NCBI GenBank assembly: GCA_023653115.1
Contig: JAMNXO010000003.1
Span: 1-64,000, forward strand
From: Erythrobacter sp.
Lineage (GTDB): Bacteria; Pseudomonadota; Alphaproteobacteria; Sphingomonadales; Sphingomonadaceae
Direction of reading: 5' to 3'
DNA length: 64,000 nt
Position numbers and translations under genes: made by a program. Under the pieces are notes generated by a model. That model made no database searches. It was not told the DNA's origin and saw nothing but the letters and a program-made list of their open reading frames with translations. How positions within the stretch are numbered: the stretch's first letter is position 1; every line of letters begins with the position of its first letter. This document shows, in pieces, positions 30,180-39,332 of this stretch.

Positions 30180-30395
30180 GCCGATACCCCAACCGGCCGG
30201 CGCGGGGCTCTCCCCCCTCCCCCACAGCCTCGCGCTGGCCGTAAAATCCCGAGAGCATTAAGCCCTCGGGTCGTAGCCGGGACCGGATGTGCCCGCCCCT
30301 TCCCCCCTTTTGGGGCAGAGCAATCCGGTCCCGTGTTGCCCGAACACTGATCACACCAATTCTCGCGCGATCATCCGCGCCCGGAGGAAACACCC

Positions 30396-31985
30396 ATGCT
30401 CGACGCCGCCATGCAGGCCCAGCTCAAGACCTATCTCGGCAACCTGCGCGAGGGCATCGAACTGATCGCCTCGCTCGATGACAGCGAGAAGTCGCGTCAA
30501 ACCCGCACGCTGATCGAGCAGATCGCGGCCCAGCATGATCTCGTCACCGCCCGGTTTGACGGCACTGATGATCGCAAGCCCAGCTTCATCATCCGCCGCG
30601 CCAGCGACGCCAACAAATGGGTGCGCTTTGCCGGCCTGCCGATGGGGCATGAATTCACCAGCCTTGTGCTCGCGCTGCTGTGGGCCGGCGGCCACCCGCC
30701 CAAGGTTGACGCCGACCTGATCGAACAGGTGCGCGCGCTGGAAGGCGACTATAATTTCGAGATGTTCTTCTCGCTCTCGTGCCACAACTGCCCCGATGTG
30801 GTGCAGGCGCTGACGCTGATGGCGCTGGAGAACCCGCGCATCCACGCCACGCTGATCGAGGGCGGCACCTTCCAGGACGAAGTCGAGCGCCGCGACATCA
30901 TGGCCGTGCCCGCCACCTTCCTCAACGGCGAGCCGTTCTACAACGGCAAGATGGAGCTGGCCGAAATCCTGTCGAAGCTCGACAAAAACGCCGATGCCAA
31001 GCAGGCGGAAAAGCTGGCCGCCAAGGACGCGTTTGAAGTGCTGGTGGTCGGCGGCGGCCCCGCTGGCGCGGCGGCGGCGGTTTACACCGCACGCAAGGGT
31101 TTCCGCACCGGGATCGCGGCCGAACGTTTCGGCGGGCAGCTGATGGACACGCTCGGGATCGAGAACCTCCCCGGCACCCCCTACACCGAAGGTCCGAAGC
31201 TGACCGACAGCCTCAAGAAGCATGTCGGCGAATATGACATCGACCTGATGGATCTGGCCCGCGCGGTGGAACTCAAGCCGGCGGCGGAACTCGGCGGCTA
31301 TCACGAAGTGGTGATGGCCAACGGCGCGAGCCTCAAGGCGCGCTCGCTGGTGCTCTCCACCGGCGCACGCTGGCGCAATCTCGGCGTGCCGGGCGAGGCG
31401 GAATATCGCAACAAGGGCGTGGCCTATTGCCCGCACTGCGACGGCCCGCTGTTCAAGGGCAAGCGCATCGCGGTGATCGGTGGCGGCAACTCCGGCGTAG
31501 AAGCCGCGATCGACCTCGCCAAGATCGTCGGCCACGTCACGCTGATCGAATTCGACACCAAGCTGCGCGCCGACGAGGTGCTCCAGCGCAAGCTGCGCTC
31601 GATGCCCAACGTGGAAATCATCACCAACGGCCAGACCACCGAGGTGCTGGGTGACGGCACGCGGGTGAACGGGCTGGTGGTCAAGAACCGGGCTGACGGG
31701 GCCGAACGGCGGATCGCATTGGAAGGCGTATTCGTGCAGATCGGCCTCGTCCCCAACACCGAATGGCTGCGGGACGTCGGCATGGAATTGTCGAAGTTCG
31801 GCGAGATCATCATCGATGATCACGGCGCGACCTCGATCCCCGGCATCTATGCCGCGGGCGACTGCACCACCGTGCCGCACAAGCAGATTGTGGTGGCGAT
31901 GGGCGAAGGCGCGAAGGCCGGTCTGGGAGCGTTCGACTTCCTTATTCGCAACGAACCGGTCGCCGAGGTCGCGCAGGCGGCCTGA
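30396..31985 (+). CDS. ahpF: alkyl hydroperoxide reductase subunit F
   Basis: AhpF passes electrons from NADH through FAD and two disulfides to AhpC. The 529-residue protein has an N-terminal tandem thioredoxin-like domain with LSCHNCPDV (Cys129, Cys132), an FAD-binding motif [19 protein letters not shown] from about 217, the redox-active CPHCDGP near 345-351, an NAD-binding [13 protein letters not shown], and the C-terminal FAD loop [16 protein letters not shown]. All four redox Cys are present. A CGGAGG ribosome-binding site precedes the ATG, and a strong terminator follows the stop. Confidence 0.97.
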   Translation: MLDAAMQAQLKTYLGNLREGIELIASLDDSEKSRQTRTLIEQIAAQHDLVTARFDGTDDRKPSFIIRRASDANKWVRFAGLPMGHEFTSLVLALLWAGGHPPKVDADLIEQVRALEGDYNFEMFFSLSCHNCPDVVQALTLMALENPRIHATLIEGGTFQDEVERRDIMAVPATFLNGEPFYNGKMELAEILSKLDKNADAKQAEKLAAKDAFEVLVVGGGPAGAAAAVYTARKGFRTGIAAERFGGQLMDTLGIENLPGTPYTEGPKLTDSLKKHVGEYDIDLMDLARAVELKPAAELGGYHEVVMANGASLKARSLVLSTGARWRNLGVPGEAEYRNKGVAYCPHCDGPLFKGKRIAVIGGGNSGVEAAIDLAKIVGHVTLIEFDTKLRADEVLQRKLRSMPNVEIITNGQTTEVLGDGTRVNGLVVKNRADGAERRIALEGVFVQIGLVPNTEWLRDVGMELSKFGEIIIDDHGATSIPGIYAAGDCTTVPHKQIVVAMGEGAKAGLGAFDFLIRNEPVAEVAQAA

Positions 31986-32009
31986 GCACCTGCGACGCAA
32001 CAAATCGAA

Positions 32010-32043
32010 GGGCGGGCTCTCCACACGGGGGCCCGCCCTTTTT
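32010..32043 (+). terminator. intrinsic terminator of ahpF
   Basis: GGGCGGGC and GCCCGCCC form a perfect 8-bp stem around 13 nt, followed by five T, 24 bp after the ahpF stop. It ends the ahp transcript before the repeat element and katG, so katG needs its own promoter. Confidence 0.85.
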
Positions 32044-32046
32044 CAT

Positions 32047-32175
32047 TCGTCATTGCGAGCCGCAGGCGGAAGCGAAGCTGGCCAGCGGCCACCCAATCCA
32101 TGACCGGCCGTCGCGGCTGGTTCGGCGGGCCGTCCATGGATTGCTTCGTCGCCTCCGGCTCCTCGCAATGACGAG
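32047..32175. repeat. MITE-like inverted repeat, copy 1 (129 bp)
   Basis: The ends TCGTCATTGCGAG and CTCGCAATGACGA are perfect 13-bp terminal inverted repeats. Internal inverted segments include CAATCCATG and its partner CATGGATTG. There is no coding capacity. A second copy with the same ends and the same internal CCATGGATTGCTTCG lies at 39918-40019 but is shorter in the centre. This looks like a non-autonomous repeat family. Confidence 0.8.
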
Positions 32176-32185
32176 CAGCCACTAA

Positions 32186-32222
32186 TCGCCTCACTCAATC
32201 AAAAATCGCGCATTAATCGATT
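32186..32222. promoter_or_regulatory. candidate OxyR-type site before katG
   Basis: ATCG at 32186, CAAT at 32197 and CGAT at 32219 fall on an 11-bp ladder as in OxyR sites (ATAG-n7-CTAT repeated); the third position of the ladder (32208) does not match. It lies about 90-125 bp before the katG ATG. The resemblance is weak on its own and gains support only from the similar ladder before ahpC and the katG function. Confidence 0.3.
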
Positions 32223-32312
32223 GGACGCGCCATCCTGAAAGCGTAATCTTCTCGGCATAGCCTCCCCTGACAGGGCGAGTCTGACGCAATCACACGCGAG
32301 GAGAGAACAATC

Positions 32313-34517
32313 ATGGATGCCAAGACCGGAGAAATGAGCGGCGGATGCCCGTTCCACGGATCGAGCGAAATGCGCAGCCTGCTGGGCCGCACCAACCGCG
32401 ACTGGTGGCCCGAGGCGCTGCAACTCGACATTCTGACCGAGCAGGGCAAGAGCGCCAACCCCTACGGCGAGGATTTTGACTACGCCGAGGCGTTCAATAC
32501 GCTCGATTACGCCGCCTTGAAGGCCGATCTCACTGCGCTGATGACCGATAGCCAGCCCTGGTGGCCCGCCGATTACGGCCACTACGGCCCGTTCTTCATC
32601 CGCATGGCCTGGCACGCGGCGGGCACCTATCGCACCGGTGATGGGCGCGGCGGTGCGAACTCCGGCCAGCAGCGGTTCGCCCCGCTCAATTCCTGGCCCG
32701 ATAACGGCAACCTCGACAAGGCGCGGCGCCTGCTGTGGCCGATCAAGCAGAAGTACGGGAAGAACATCAGCTGGGCAGACCTGTTCATCCTCGCCGGCAA
32801 TGTCGCGATCGAATCGATGGGCGGCCCGGTGTTCGGCTTTGGCGGCGGCCGCGCCGACGTCTACGAGCCTGAGTCGGTCTACTGGGGCACCGAGGAGCAG
32901 TGGGTCAACGAAGGCGTTGCCACCCGCATCCGCCCTGCGGACAAGGCCGCGCTCGAAAACCCGCTCGCCGCGATCCAAATGGGGCTGATCTACGTCAACC
33001 CCGAAGGGCCGCAGGGCAACCCGCATGACCCGGAAGGCATGGCCCGCGACATGCGCGAAACCTTCGCCCGCATGGCGATGAACGACGAGGAAACCGTCGC
33101 GCTCACCGCTGGCGGCCACGCTTTCGGCAAGGCGCATGGCGCGGCCCCGTCCGACACCTTCGGCGGCGCGCCGGAGAGCGAGGATCTGCACCTGCAGGGC
33201 TTCGGCTGGCTCAATGACGAGGCAGAGATCACCCGCGGTAACATCACCACCTCGGGCATCGAAGGCAGCTGGTCGAACAATCCGACCGCGTGGAGCCACG
33301 ACTACTTCCGCCTGCTGTTCAAGTACGAGTTCGAGCTGGTGAAGTCGCCCGCCGGTGCGCACCAGTGGACCCCGATCAACCCCGATCCGGAAGATCTCGC
33401 CCCCGATGCGCGCGACCCGAGCAAGCGCGTGCCGACGATGATGACCACGGCCGACATGGCGCTCAAGAACGATCCGGAATATCGCAAGATTTCCGAGCGT
33501 TTCCTTGCCCATCCGGAGCAGCTCGACGATGCCTTTGCGCGTGCATGGTTCAAACTGTGCCACCGCGATATGGGGCCGAAGGTCCGCTACATGGGCCCCG
33601 AAGTTCCGGCGGAAACGCTGATCTGGCAGGATCCGGTCCCCGACGGCACCACCCCCTCGGACGCGGACGTTGCGGCCTTCAAGGCAGCGATCCTCGGCTC
33701 GGGCCTGACGGTTTCCGAGCTGGTCAAGGCAGCGTGGGCCTCGGCCTCGACCTACCGCAATTCGGACCACCGCGGCGGCGCCAATGGCGCGCGTGTGCGG
33801 CTGGCTCCGCAGAGCGGCTGGGCGGCGAACGATCCGGCAGAGCTTGCCAAGGTGCTCGGCACGATCGACGCGCATCGCGGCAACCTCAGCATGGCCGATG
33901 CGATTGTGGCCGCAGGCTCGGCCGCGGTCGAGAAGGCTGCCAAGGATGCGGGCTTCGATGTGACGGTGCCGTTCCTGGGCGGGCGCGGCGATGCCACCGA
34001 TGCGCACACCGATGCGGCAAGCTTCGAGCCGATGGAGCCGTTCGCCGACGGCTTCCGCAACTACCTCAAGACCAAGTCGATTGTCCGCACCGAGGAAATG
34101 CTGATCGACAAGGCGCACCTGCTCGGCCTGTCGATCCCCGAGATGGCGGTGCTGGTGGCCGGCCTGCGCGTGCTCGGCGCCAACAGCGGCAACCGTAAGC
34201 ACGGGGTGTTCACCGACCGCGTCGGCGCGCTCACCCCGGACTTCTTCCGCAACCTGCTCGACATGGGCACCAAGTGGACGCCGGTCGAAGGCTCGGGTGA
34301 CGAGGAATATGTCGGCACCTGCCGCGCGACGGGGGCGGAGAAGTACCGCGCCACCCGCGCTGACCTCGTGTTCGGATCGAACTCGATGCTGCGCGCCCAG
34401 GCCGAGGTCTATGCCGAGGCCGGGAACGAGGGCAAGTTCGTGTGCGACTTCATCTCGGCCTGGAACAAGGTGATGAACGCGGACCGCTTCGATGTGAGCT
34501 ACGCCAAGTATCAGTGA
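32313..34517 (+). CDS. katG: bifunctional catalase-peroxidase
   Basis: KatG decomposes hydrogen peroxide and has peroxidase activity with a haem b. The 734-residue protein shows the duplicated class I peroxidase structure. The distal haem side has [20 protein letters not shown] (about 95-114) with the catalytic Arg, Trp and His; the Trp of this motif, the Tyr in [10 protein letters not shown] and a later Met form the catalase-specific adduct. The proximal His is in [12 protein letters not shown] near 269. The C-terminal domain is complete. It follows the ahp genes and ends at a strong terminator. Confidence 0.98.
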   Translation: MDAKTGEMSGGCPFHGSSEMRSLLGRTNRDWWPEALQLDILTEQGKSANPYGEDFDYAEAFNTLDYAALKADLTALMTDSQPWWPADYGHYGPFFIRMAWHAAGTYRTGDGRGGANSGQQRFAPLNSWPDNGNLDKARRLLWPIKQKYGKNISWADLFILAGNVAIESMGGPVFGFGGGRADVYEPESVYWGTEEQWVNEGVATRIRPADKAALENPLAAIQMGLIYVNPEGPQGNPHDPEGMARDMRETFARMAMNDEETVALTAGGHAFGKAHGAAPSDTFGGAPESEDLHLQGFGWLNDEAEITRGNITTSGIEGSWSNNPTAWSHDYFRLLFKYEFELVKSPAGAHQWTPINPDPEDLAPDARDPSKRVPTMMTTADMALKNDPEYRKISERFLAHPEQLDDAFARAWFKLCHRDMGPKVRYMGPEVPAETLIWQDPVPDGTTPSDADVAAFKAAILGSGLTVSELVKAAWASASTYRNSDHRGGANGARVRLAPQSGWAANDPAELAKVLGTIDAHRGNLSMADAIVAAGSAAVEKAAKDAGFDVTVPFLGGRGDATDAHTDAASFEPMEPFADGFRNYLKTKSIVRTEEMLIDKAHLLGLSIPEMAVLVAGLRVLGANSGNRKHGVFTDRVGALTPDFFRNLLDMGTKWTPVEGSGDEEYVGTCRATGAEKYRATRADLVFGSNSMLRAQAEVYAEAGNEGKFVCDFISAWNKVMNADRFDVSYAKYQ

Positions 34518-34542
34518 GCCAAGCGGGTATGATACGAAAGGG

Positions 34543-34573
34543 GGCCTCCGGTAGCGATACCGGGGGCCTTTTT
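34543..34573 (+). terminator. intrinsic terminator of katG
   Basis: An 11-bp stem (GGCCTCCGGTA paired with TACCGGGGGCC, one G-T pair) closes on a GCGA tetraloop and is followed by five T, 25 bp after the katG stop. It is among the clearest terminators in the window. Confidence 0.92.
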
Positions 34574-34608
34574 CGTGCTACCGGCTGGCAAGGAAGGACA
34601 GTGCGGCA

Positions 34609-35229
34609 ATGACCAGCGAACGCGAACACCACTGGCGCAAAGTCTATACCGACAAGCAGCCCGAGGATGTGAGCTGGTATCAGGCCACGCCCGAACAATC
34701 GCTGCTGGCGCTGGACCGGTTTGGCGCGGTGCCATCGCAATCGCTGATCGATATTGGCGGCGGCGCTTCAACGTTGGTCGATGTCCTGCTGGCGCGCGGG
34801 TGGCACGATCTGACGGTGCTCGACATTGCCGCCCCTGCGCTCGCAGCCGCACAGGCACGCTTGGGCGAGGCGGGCGCGGCGGTGATGTGGGCGGTTGCCG
34901 ATATCACCGACTGGCAGCCCCCGCGCCGCTACGACATCTGGCACGACCGCGCGGTGTTCCATTTCCTCACCCAGCCTGCCCAGCGCACTGCTTACATCCG
35001 TGCGTTGACCAACGGACTGGCCGAAGGCGGGTTCGCCATCATCGCCACCTTTGCGCTCGACGGGCCGGAAAAGTGCAGCGGGCTGGTGGTGGAACGCTAC
35101 GACGCAGAGAAATTGGCGCAAACACTGGGCTCAGGGTTCCGGCTGGACGCGAGCTGGCGCGACGTGCACCTGACCCCGTGGGGCGCATCGCAGGCCTTTA
35201 CCTGGTGCGTGTTTCGCCGCCTGGCCTAG
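34609..35229 (+). CDS. class I SAM-dependent methyltransferase
   Basis: The 206-residue protein has motif I IDIGGGASTLVDVLL (about 46-60), motif II LTVLDIAAPALAAAQARLG and a post-motif with YDIWHDRAVFHFLT, the form seen in thiopurine-like and tellurite-resistance (TehB-like) methyltransferases. It transfers a methyl group from S-adenosylmethionine to an unknown acceptor. An AAGGAAGG sequence precedes the ATG. It stands alone after the katG terminator. Confidence 0.85.
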   Translation: MTSEREHHWRKVYTDKQPEDVSWYQATPEQSLLALDRFGAVPSQSLIDIGGGASTLVDVLLARGWHDLTVLDIAAPALAAAQARLGEAGAAVMWAVADITDWQPPRRYDIWHDRAVFHFLTQPAQRTAYIRALTNGLAEGGFAIIATFALDGPEKCSGLVVERYDAEKLAQTLGSGFRLDASWRDVHLTPWGASQAFTWCVFRRLA

Positions 35230-35235
35230 AGCGCG

Positions 35236-36054
35236 TCAGATCCAGCGTGCGTCGCGCAAGGTTGCCACGTTGGCGCGGGCGACAGGGGCTTCGAGCCCGC
35301 GCGGCAGCTTGAGGCGGATGTTGCGCCCCTCGCGCGCCACATCCTCAACCGCGCCGCGCGCGACCCACCAGCTGCGATGCACCTGCATCCCCTCCAGATC
35401 ACCCACCAGCGCCACCGCATCGCGCAGCCGCATCAGCACCAGCGCCGATCCCAGAACCGTGTGGACGCGGACATAGTGGTCCTCCATCTCGAGCGCGATG
35501 ATCGCGCTGCCGAGTTCGGCGGGAAGCTGATCGAACAGCGGATTGGACGGCGGCGGGGCGGCAGGCGCGGCTTCGGCCACAGGCGCTGGCGGCACAGGCG
35601 CGGCGGCCGCGACGGGCATCGCCGGGCGCGGGCCGGACTGCACCAGATTGAACAACACCGTCACCGCCCCGCCGATCACCAGCACCGAGAAATAGGTCGC
35701 CATCGCCGTATCGAGGCCGGGCCAGCGCAAGCTGCCGAGCGGCGTGCTGTTGATGGCCAGCACCGCGACCGTCATCGGCACAGTGCCCACCAGAACCGCC
35801 GCCGCCAGCATCCCCCAGCGCGGCAGAGCCAGCGTGCGCTCGCCCCATGAAGCGACGGTCTGCATCGGCCGGTAGCAGGCATAGCCGAGCCAGCCGAAGC
35901 CGATCCATGTGATCAGCCGTTCGGGCAGCGGGGCTGCGATGCTGCCAAACGGCCCGATGATGGCGAGGAACACCCCGATCACCGTCATCACCGCCAGATC
36001 AATGATGATGCGGCGGGCGAGCGCGTGGCGCGGGGAAGCCGGTTGGGTCTGCAT
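35236..36054 (-). CDS. membrane-bound LytTR-family transcription regulator
   Basis: The 272-residue protein has four membrane segments (about 17-40, 48-62, 75-95 and 105-130), a Pro/Ala-rich linker (about 138-175), and a C-terminal LytTR DNA-binding domain (about 178-270) with MEDHYVRVHTVLGSALVLMR and MQVHRSWWVARGAVEDV, both typical of LytTR. Regulators of this membrane-anchored kind often control the neighbouring membrane protein gene. The ATG at 36054 is chosen; a longer reading would overlap the divergent gene. Signal sensed is unknown. Confidence 0.88.
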   Translation of the reverse strand: MQTQPASPRHALARRIIIDLAVMTVIGVFLAIIGPFGSIAAPLPERLITWIGFGWLGYACYRPMQTVASWGERTLALPRWGMLAAAVLVGTVPMTVAVLAINSTPLGSLRWPGLDTAMATYFSVLVIGGAVTVLFNLVQSGPRPAMPVAAAAPVPPAPVAEAAPAAPPPSNPLFDQLPAELGSAIIALEMEDHYVRVHTVLGSALVLMRLRDAVALVGDLEGMQVHRSWWVARGAVEDVAREGRNIRLKLPRGLEAPVARANVATLRDARWI

Positions 36055-36220
36055 GGGGCATACCTGACTGCCCGTTCGCGCTTCGTAAAGTGGCAAAGCA
36101 CGGGTTCCAGCGGACATTTCGCGCAGGGCCAGCGCAATTGGCGCAGGCGCGATTGCCCGCGAACGGGGCTGGGCCAGTGAGGGGCCAAGCAAACCGCCAA
36201 CCCCGCACCGGAGACCCGCC

Positions 36221-36760
36221 ATGAATACCATCACTCTTGCCGCCGCCGCCCAGCGCCCCGCCAAGCCGGCGAGCTTCGACATCGGTCCGGTGGCTCGCAT
36301 AGCAGTCAGCCTCGCCACCTTCACCATGAGCTTTGCGGTGATCGTGGCGCTTGGAAAGGCGGCCCTCGGGATGGTCGATAATCTGCACCTCTATGCCAAG
36401 CTCCCGATCATCCTCCATGTCGCCGCAGTGCTGCCGACCATTCCGCTGGGTGGCTGGCTGCTGCTGGCCCGCAAGGGCACCGCGCTGCACAAGCAGCTCG
36501 GCAAGGTGTGGCTGGTGCTGATGCTGATCACCGCCACCACCGCGATCTTCATCCAGACGAGCGGCAGCTTCAGTCCCATCCACCTGTTCGTGCCGCTGAC
36601 CTTCCATGCGGCCTGGAAGGTGGTGGCAACGGCGCGGCGCGGGGATATCCGGGCACACAAGCGTCACCTGGTCTTCACCTACATGACCGCGCTGCTGATC
36701 CCCGGGATTGTCGCCTTCGCGGTCCCCGGCCGGCTGATGAACGTGATGCTGCTGGGCTGA
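36221..36760 (+). CDS. DUF2306-like membrane protein
   Basis: The 179-residue protein has four to five membrane segments (about 26-48, 60-80, 93-112, 120-135 and 150-172). His residues in LHKQLGKVW and AHKRHLVFTYM sit at helix edges, as in the DUF2306 family. Function is unknown. The gene is divergent from the LytTR regulator (166 bp between starts) and is its likely target, an inference from a common regulator-target arrangement. Confidence 0.75.
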   Translation: MNTITLAAAAQRPAKPASFDIGPVARIAVSLATFTMSFAVIVALGKAALGMVDNLHLYAKLPIILHVAAVLPTIPLGGWLLLARKGTALHKQLGKVWLVLMLITATTAIFIQTSGSFSPIHLFVPLTFHAAWKVVATARRGDIRAHKRHLVFTYMTALLIPGIVAFAVPGRLMNVMLLG

Positions 36761-36792
36761 CGCTGGACGTCATGCGGGCCTGCCGAAACCGC

Positions 36793-36830
36793 TTGACGAG
36801 TCTCCAGGCTGATATAAATATGATATCATA
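36793..36830 (+). promoter_or_regulatory. promoter and 12-bp palindrome before the SPFH operon
   Basis: TTGACG (36793-36798) and TAAATA (36815-36820, 16-bp spacer) form a plausible sigma-70 promoter in an AT-rich island. The perfect palindrome TATGATATCATA (36819-36830) overlaps the -10 end and the likely start site. A repressor bound there would block transcription. The ribbon-helix-helix protein encoded in the same operon is the obvious candidate, which is inference. Confidence 0.5.
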
Positions 36831-36856
36831 ATTATGTGGACTTACGGAGATTCGTC

Positions 36857-37759
36857 ATGAGTGCTGCTGATACCCCCGCCCTCAATCGCAGCCGGGAAAT
36901 CCCGGCCAGCACGCAGAGCGGCTATGTGATGTTGCTGGTGAGCCTCGCTCTGGTGGGTGCTTCGGTGTGGATGTTCATTGGCGCGGCCGCTCAGGATCAG
37001 CAGAACGCGATGGTGATCATTGCCTCGCTGGTCATCGGTGTGATCGGCCTGATGATCCTGACCGGCTTCTACATGATCAACCCCAACGAAGCCGCCGCAA
37101 TCCAGCTGTTCGGCGCCTGCAAGGGGACCGACCGCAACGAGGGGCTGCGCTGGGTGCTGCCGTGGCTGGGCCGCAAGAAGATCGCGGTGCGCGCCAACAA
37201 TGTCATCTCGCAAACCATCAAGGTCAATGATGCGCGCGGCAACCCGATCGAGATGGGTGCGCAGGTCGTCTGGCGTGTGACGGACACGGCGCAGGCGCTG
37301 TTCGACGTCGATGACTACCGCGAATTCGTCAACGCCCAGATCGAGGCGGCGGTGCGCGCGATCGGTTCGCGCTATCCCTATGACGATATCGAGCACCTCG
37401 AAATCACGCTGCGCGGCAATCACGATGAAGTGGGTGTGGAACTGCGCGCGGCGCTGATCGAGCGGCTGTCGGTGGCGGGCATTACGGTGGACGAATGCGG
37501 GCTCACGCACCTCGCCTATGCCCCCGAGATTGCCGGCGCGATGCTGCGCCGCCAGCAGGCCGAAGCGGTGATCTCGGCACGCAAGAAGCTGGTCGAGGGC
37601 GCGGTGACGATGGTCGAGATGGCGCTCGCACAGCTCAGCGAACGGGGGGTTGTCGATCTTGATGACGAACGCAAGGCGGCGATGGTGTCGAACCTGATGG
37701 TGGTGCTTTGCGGCGAGCGCGACACCCAGCCGGTGGTCAATGCAGGGTCGCTCTACTGA
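36857..37759 (+). CDS. SPFH (stomatin/prohibitin)-domain membrane protein
   Basis: The 300-residue protein has two N-terminal membrane segments (about 23-43 and 52-72), an SPFH domain (about 73-220) with [19 protein letters not shown] at its start and [23 protein letters not shown], and a C-terminal helical part. SPFH proteins form large ring-like scaffolds in membrane microdomains. It is the first gene of a three-gene operon with an Arc-like regulator and a small membrane protein. The ATG at 36857 has ACGGAGA upstream and is preferred to an in-frame ATG 21 bp earlier. Confidence 0.9.
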   Translation: MSAADTPALNRSREIPASTQSGYVMLLVSLALVGASVWMFIGAAAQDQQNAMVIIASLVIGVIGLMILTGFYMINPNEAAAIQLFGACKGTDRNEGLRWVLPWLGRKKIAVRANNVISQTIKVNDARGNPIEMGAQVVWRVTDTAQALFDVDDYREFVNAQIEAAVRAIGSRYPYDDIEHLEITLRGNHDEVGVELRAALIERLSVAGITVDECGLTHLAYAPEIAGAMLRRQQAEAVISARKKLVEGAVTMVEMALAQLSERGVVDLDDERKAAMVSNLMVVLCGERDTQPVVNAGSLY

Positions 37760-37769
37760 CGATCTGGTG

Positions 37770-37985
37770 ATGACTGCGAAGAAAGCCTTCCCCCTGCGCC
37801 TCGATCCGGCGCTGCACGATGCGGTCCAGCGGCTCGCGGATGCCGAGTTGCGCAGCGTGAATGCCGAGATCGAGGTGCTTCTGCGCGAGGCGCTCGCCCG
37901 GCGCGGGGTGAAGGTGGGCCGTAGCGAAGCGGCCAAACGCGGACGGCCTGCTGGCAAGGCAAATGGAGGACAGGATAATGCGTGA
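37770..37985 (+). CDS. Arc-like ribbon-helix-helix DNA-binding protein
   Basis: The 71-residue protein has the ribbon FPLRLD (7-12), helix A (LHDAVQRLADAELR) and helix B (NAEIEVLLREALARRG) of the Arc/MetJ fold, then a basic tail with RSEAAKRGRP. The pattern LRLDPALHDAVQRLA is typical of Arc-family or HicB-type DNA-binding proteins. No toxin gene is recognisable beside it. It starts 10 bp after the SPFH stop and its end overlaps the next gene by eight bases. It probably represses its own operon. Confidence 0.82.
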   Translation: MTAKKAFPLRLDPALHDAVQRLADAELRSVNAEIEVLLREALARRGVKVGRSEAAKRGRPAGKANGGQDNA

Positions 37986-38301
37986 CGAAGACAAGCCCTT
38001 CGTGATGTACCGCAGGGGCCTAATGAACTTCACCATCGTGCCGCGCGGGGTGAAGGGCTGGACGCAGTTTGCGGTGTGGATGGCACTCCTGGTGCCCCTG
38101 TTGCTGTGGTTTGCCGACTATGCTGCCAAGCATGGCGAGGAACCGGATTTTTACATCGGGCTCGCACTCTATCTTGGCGGGATGCTGGCCTGGACGGTCG
38201 GCGGGGTCTGGTGGATGAAGGCCCGCGCCGAGGTGGTTGACCTGCAGGACCTGCTCAAGCTCAAACGCGAACTAGCTCGCAAGAAGCGGGGCGGGCGCTA
38301 G
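37978..38301 (+). CDS. small two-helix membrane protein of the SPFH operon
   Basis: The 107-residue protein has two membrane segments (about 29-48 and 58-80, with WTVGGVWWM) and a basic, probably coiled C-terminal tail (AEVVDLQDLLKLKRELARKK). I recognise no named family. A GGAGGA ribosome-binding site precedes the ATG at 37978, inside the end of the regulator gene. Its position suggests it works with the SPFH protein in the membrane. Confidence 0.75.
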   Translation: MRDEDKPFVMYRRGLMNFTIVPRGVKGWTQFAVWMALLVPLLLWFADYAAKHGEEPDFYIGLALYLGGMLAWTVGGVWWMKARAEVVDLQDLLKLKRELARKKRGGR

Positions 38302-38364
38302 AATGGTTGTTGCAGCAACGCCGGCGCGTTAAGTCAAAAGCCCAAGGTTTCAAGGAATTGCCCG

Positions 38365-39324
38365 ATGCTGGCGCGTCTGCTTGTCGCGATTGCCCTTTTT
38401 GCCGTGCTGCTGCCAGCCGCCCCGGCGCAGGCCACGCAAACATCGCCGTCACCCTCGGTCCTTCCTGAAGAACTGGTGCTGAGCGGTGACAACATCATCA
38501 CCGTGTGGCTGGGCGGCGTGCCGATGCGGCTGGAAGTCAGCAGCGATTCGTTAGGCCCGCCCGTGATCAACTCGGAATTTGCAGTGCAGCTGCAACTGGT
38601 CGCTGAAACGCCGCGCGGCTGGCGCTTTGGCCCCAAAGTGGTGAATGGCGTCAGCGCGCTGCAATCACTCGATTTTGGCGATGGTGTGCCGGTTGCCATG
38701 ACAGTGAGCTGGGCCGAACGCTTCGCCTCGCGCAAGGCCGAAGGCGTCATCGGCGTGCACAATCTGCCCTACGCCCGTGTGACCTTTATCCTCGGCCCTG
38801 CAAGCGAAGGCGAGATCCTCCACCGCTTCCCGATGAAGCGCAGCGGCGGCGAATATGACACCCGGCTCGGCACCGAAGTCCCCGTCGGCAAGCGCCAGCT
38901 GATGATGGTCTTCGCGCCCGGGCGGGCCGAAAACCTCATCACCGCGCCCACCGCCAATTTCATCGCGACCCACCACGAAGGCGGTTTCGAGCCGGGATCG
39001 GACGGCATTGCCGTGATGAATTTCGGGGTCGAGCGACCAACCCGGATGATGCGCATCGCCCAGCCGATCGAACTGGGCGACCTGCTGGTCGATCGCTTTG
39101 CCGTGCGGATCGAGGATTACGGCGATCCCAAGCGCGTCGGCGAGATTGGCGAAAATGATCCGCGCTTCGAAAAGGGCCAGATTCTCGTCAGTCGCCGCAA
39201 GGGGCGCGGATCACCTGACCTGCTGACCCGGCTGGGACGCGACCAGATCAAGCATTGTTCGTCGCTGACTTATGATCTGGCGGGCGCGGAAATCCGCCTG
39301 AGTTGCAGCGCACAAGGCGAATAG
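38365..39324 (+). CDS. exported protein of unknown function
   Basis: The 319-residue protein has a signal peptide (about 1-23, ending PAQA) and a beta-rich mature part. It has two conserved-looking repeats of a GVPMRLEV/IELGDLLVDRFAVRI kind, which recalls retropepsin-like folds, but no DTG/DSG catalytic triplet is visible, so no protease call is made. Two Cys (in HCSSLTYD and LSCSAQGE) near the end could form a disulfide. Likely periplasmic. It stands alone, convergent with the VOC gene. Confidence 0.7.
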   Translation: MLARLLVAIALFAVLLPAAPAQATQTSPSPSVLPEELVLSGDNIITVWLGGVPMRLEVSSDSLGPPVINSEFAVQLQLVAETPRGWRFGPKVVNGVSALQSLDFGDGVPVAMTVSWAERFASRKAEGVIGVHNLPYARVTFILGPASEGEILHRFPMKRSGGEYDTRLGTEVPVGKRQLMMVFAPGRAENLITAPTANFIATHHEGGFEPGSDGIAVMNFGVERPTRMMRIAQPIELGDLLVDRFAVRIEDYGDPKRVGEIGENDPRFEKGQILVSRRKGRGSPDLLTRLGRDQIKHCSSLTYDLAGAEIRLSCSAQGE

Positions 39325-39332
39325 CAGAGCGC

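Larger units (their letters stand above)
31986..32312. other. 327-bp intergenic region between ahpF and katG
   Basis: No gene is seen here. From left to right it holds the ahpF terminator, a 129-bp MITE-like inverted repeat, then a more AT-rich stretch (32176-32300) likely to carry the katG promoter and a candidate OxyR-type site. A GAGGAGAG ribosome-binding site sits just before katG. Confidence 0.7.

Noticed and set aside
30180..30395. Riboswitch or small RNA between ahpC and ahpF
   Set aside because: The 216-bp gap has several short GC hairpins but no recognisable riboswitch core or terminator, so nothing is claimed.
32199..34202. 667-codon open frame antisense to katG
   Set aside because: KatG active-site motifs are clear on the plus strand; the antisense frame has no motif or ribosome-binding site.
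37770..38301. Toxin-antitoxin pair reading of the RHH gene and its downstream partner
   Set aside because: The partner is a two-helix membrane protein with no known toxin motif and is transcribed with an SPFH gene; the antitoxin reading is possible but not supported.
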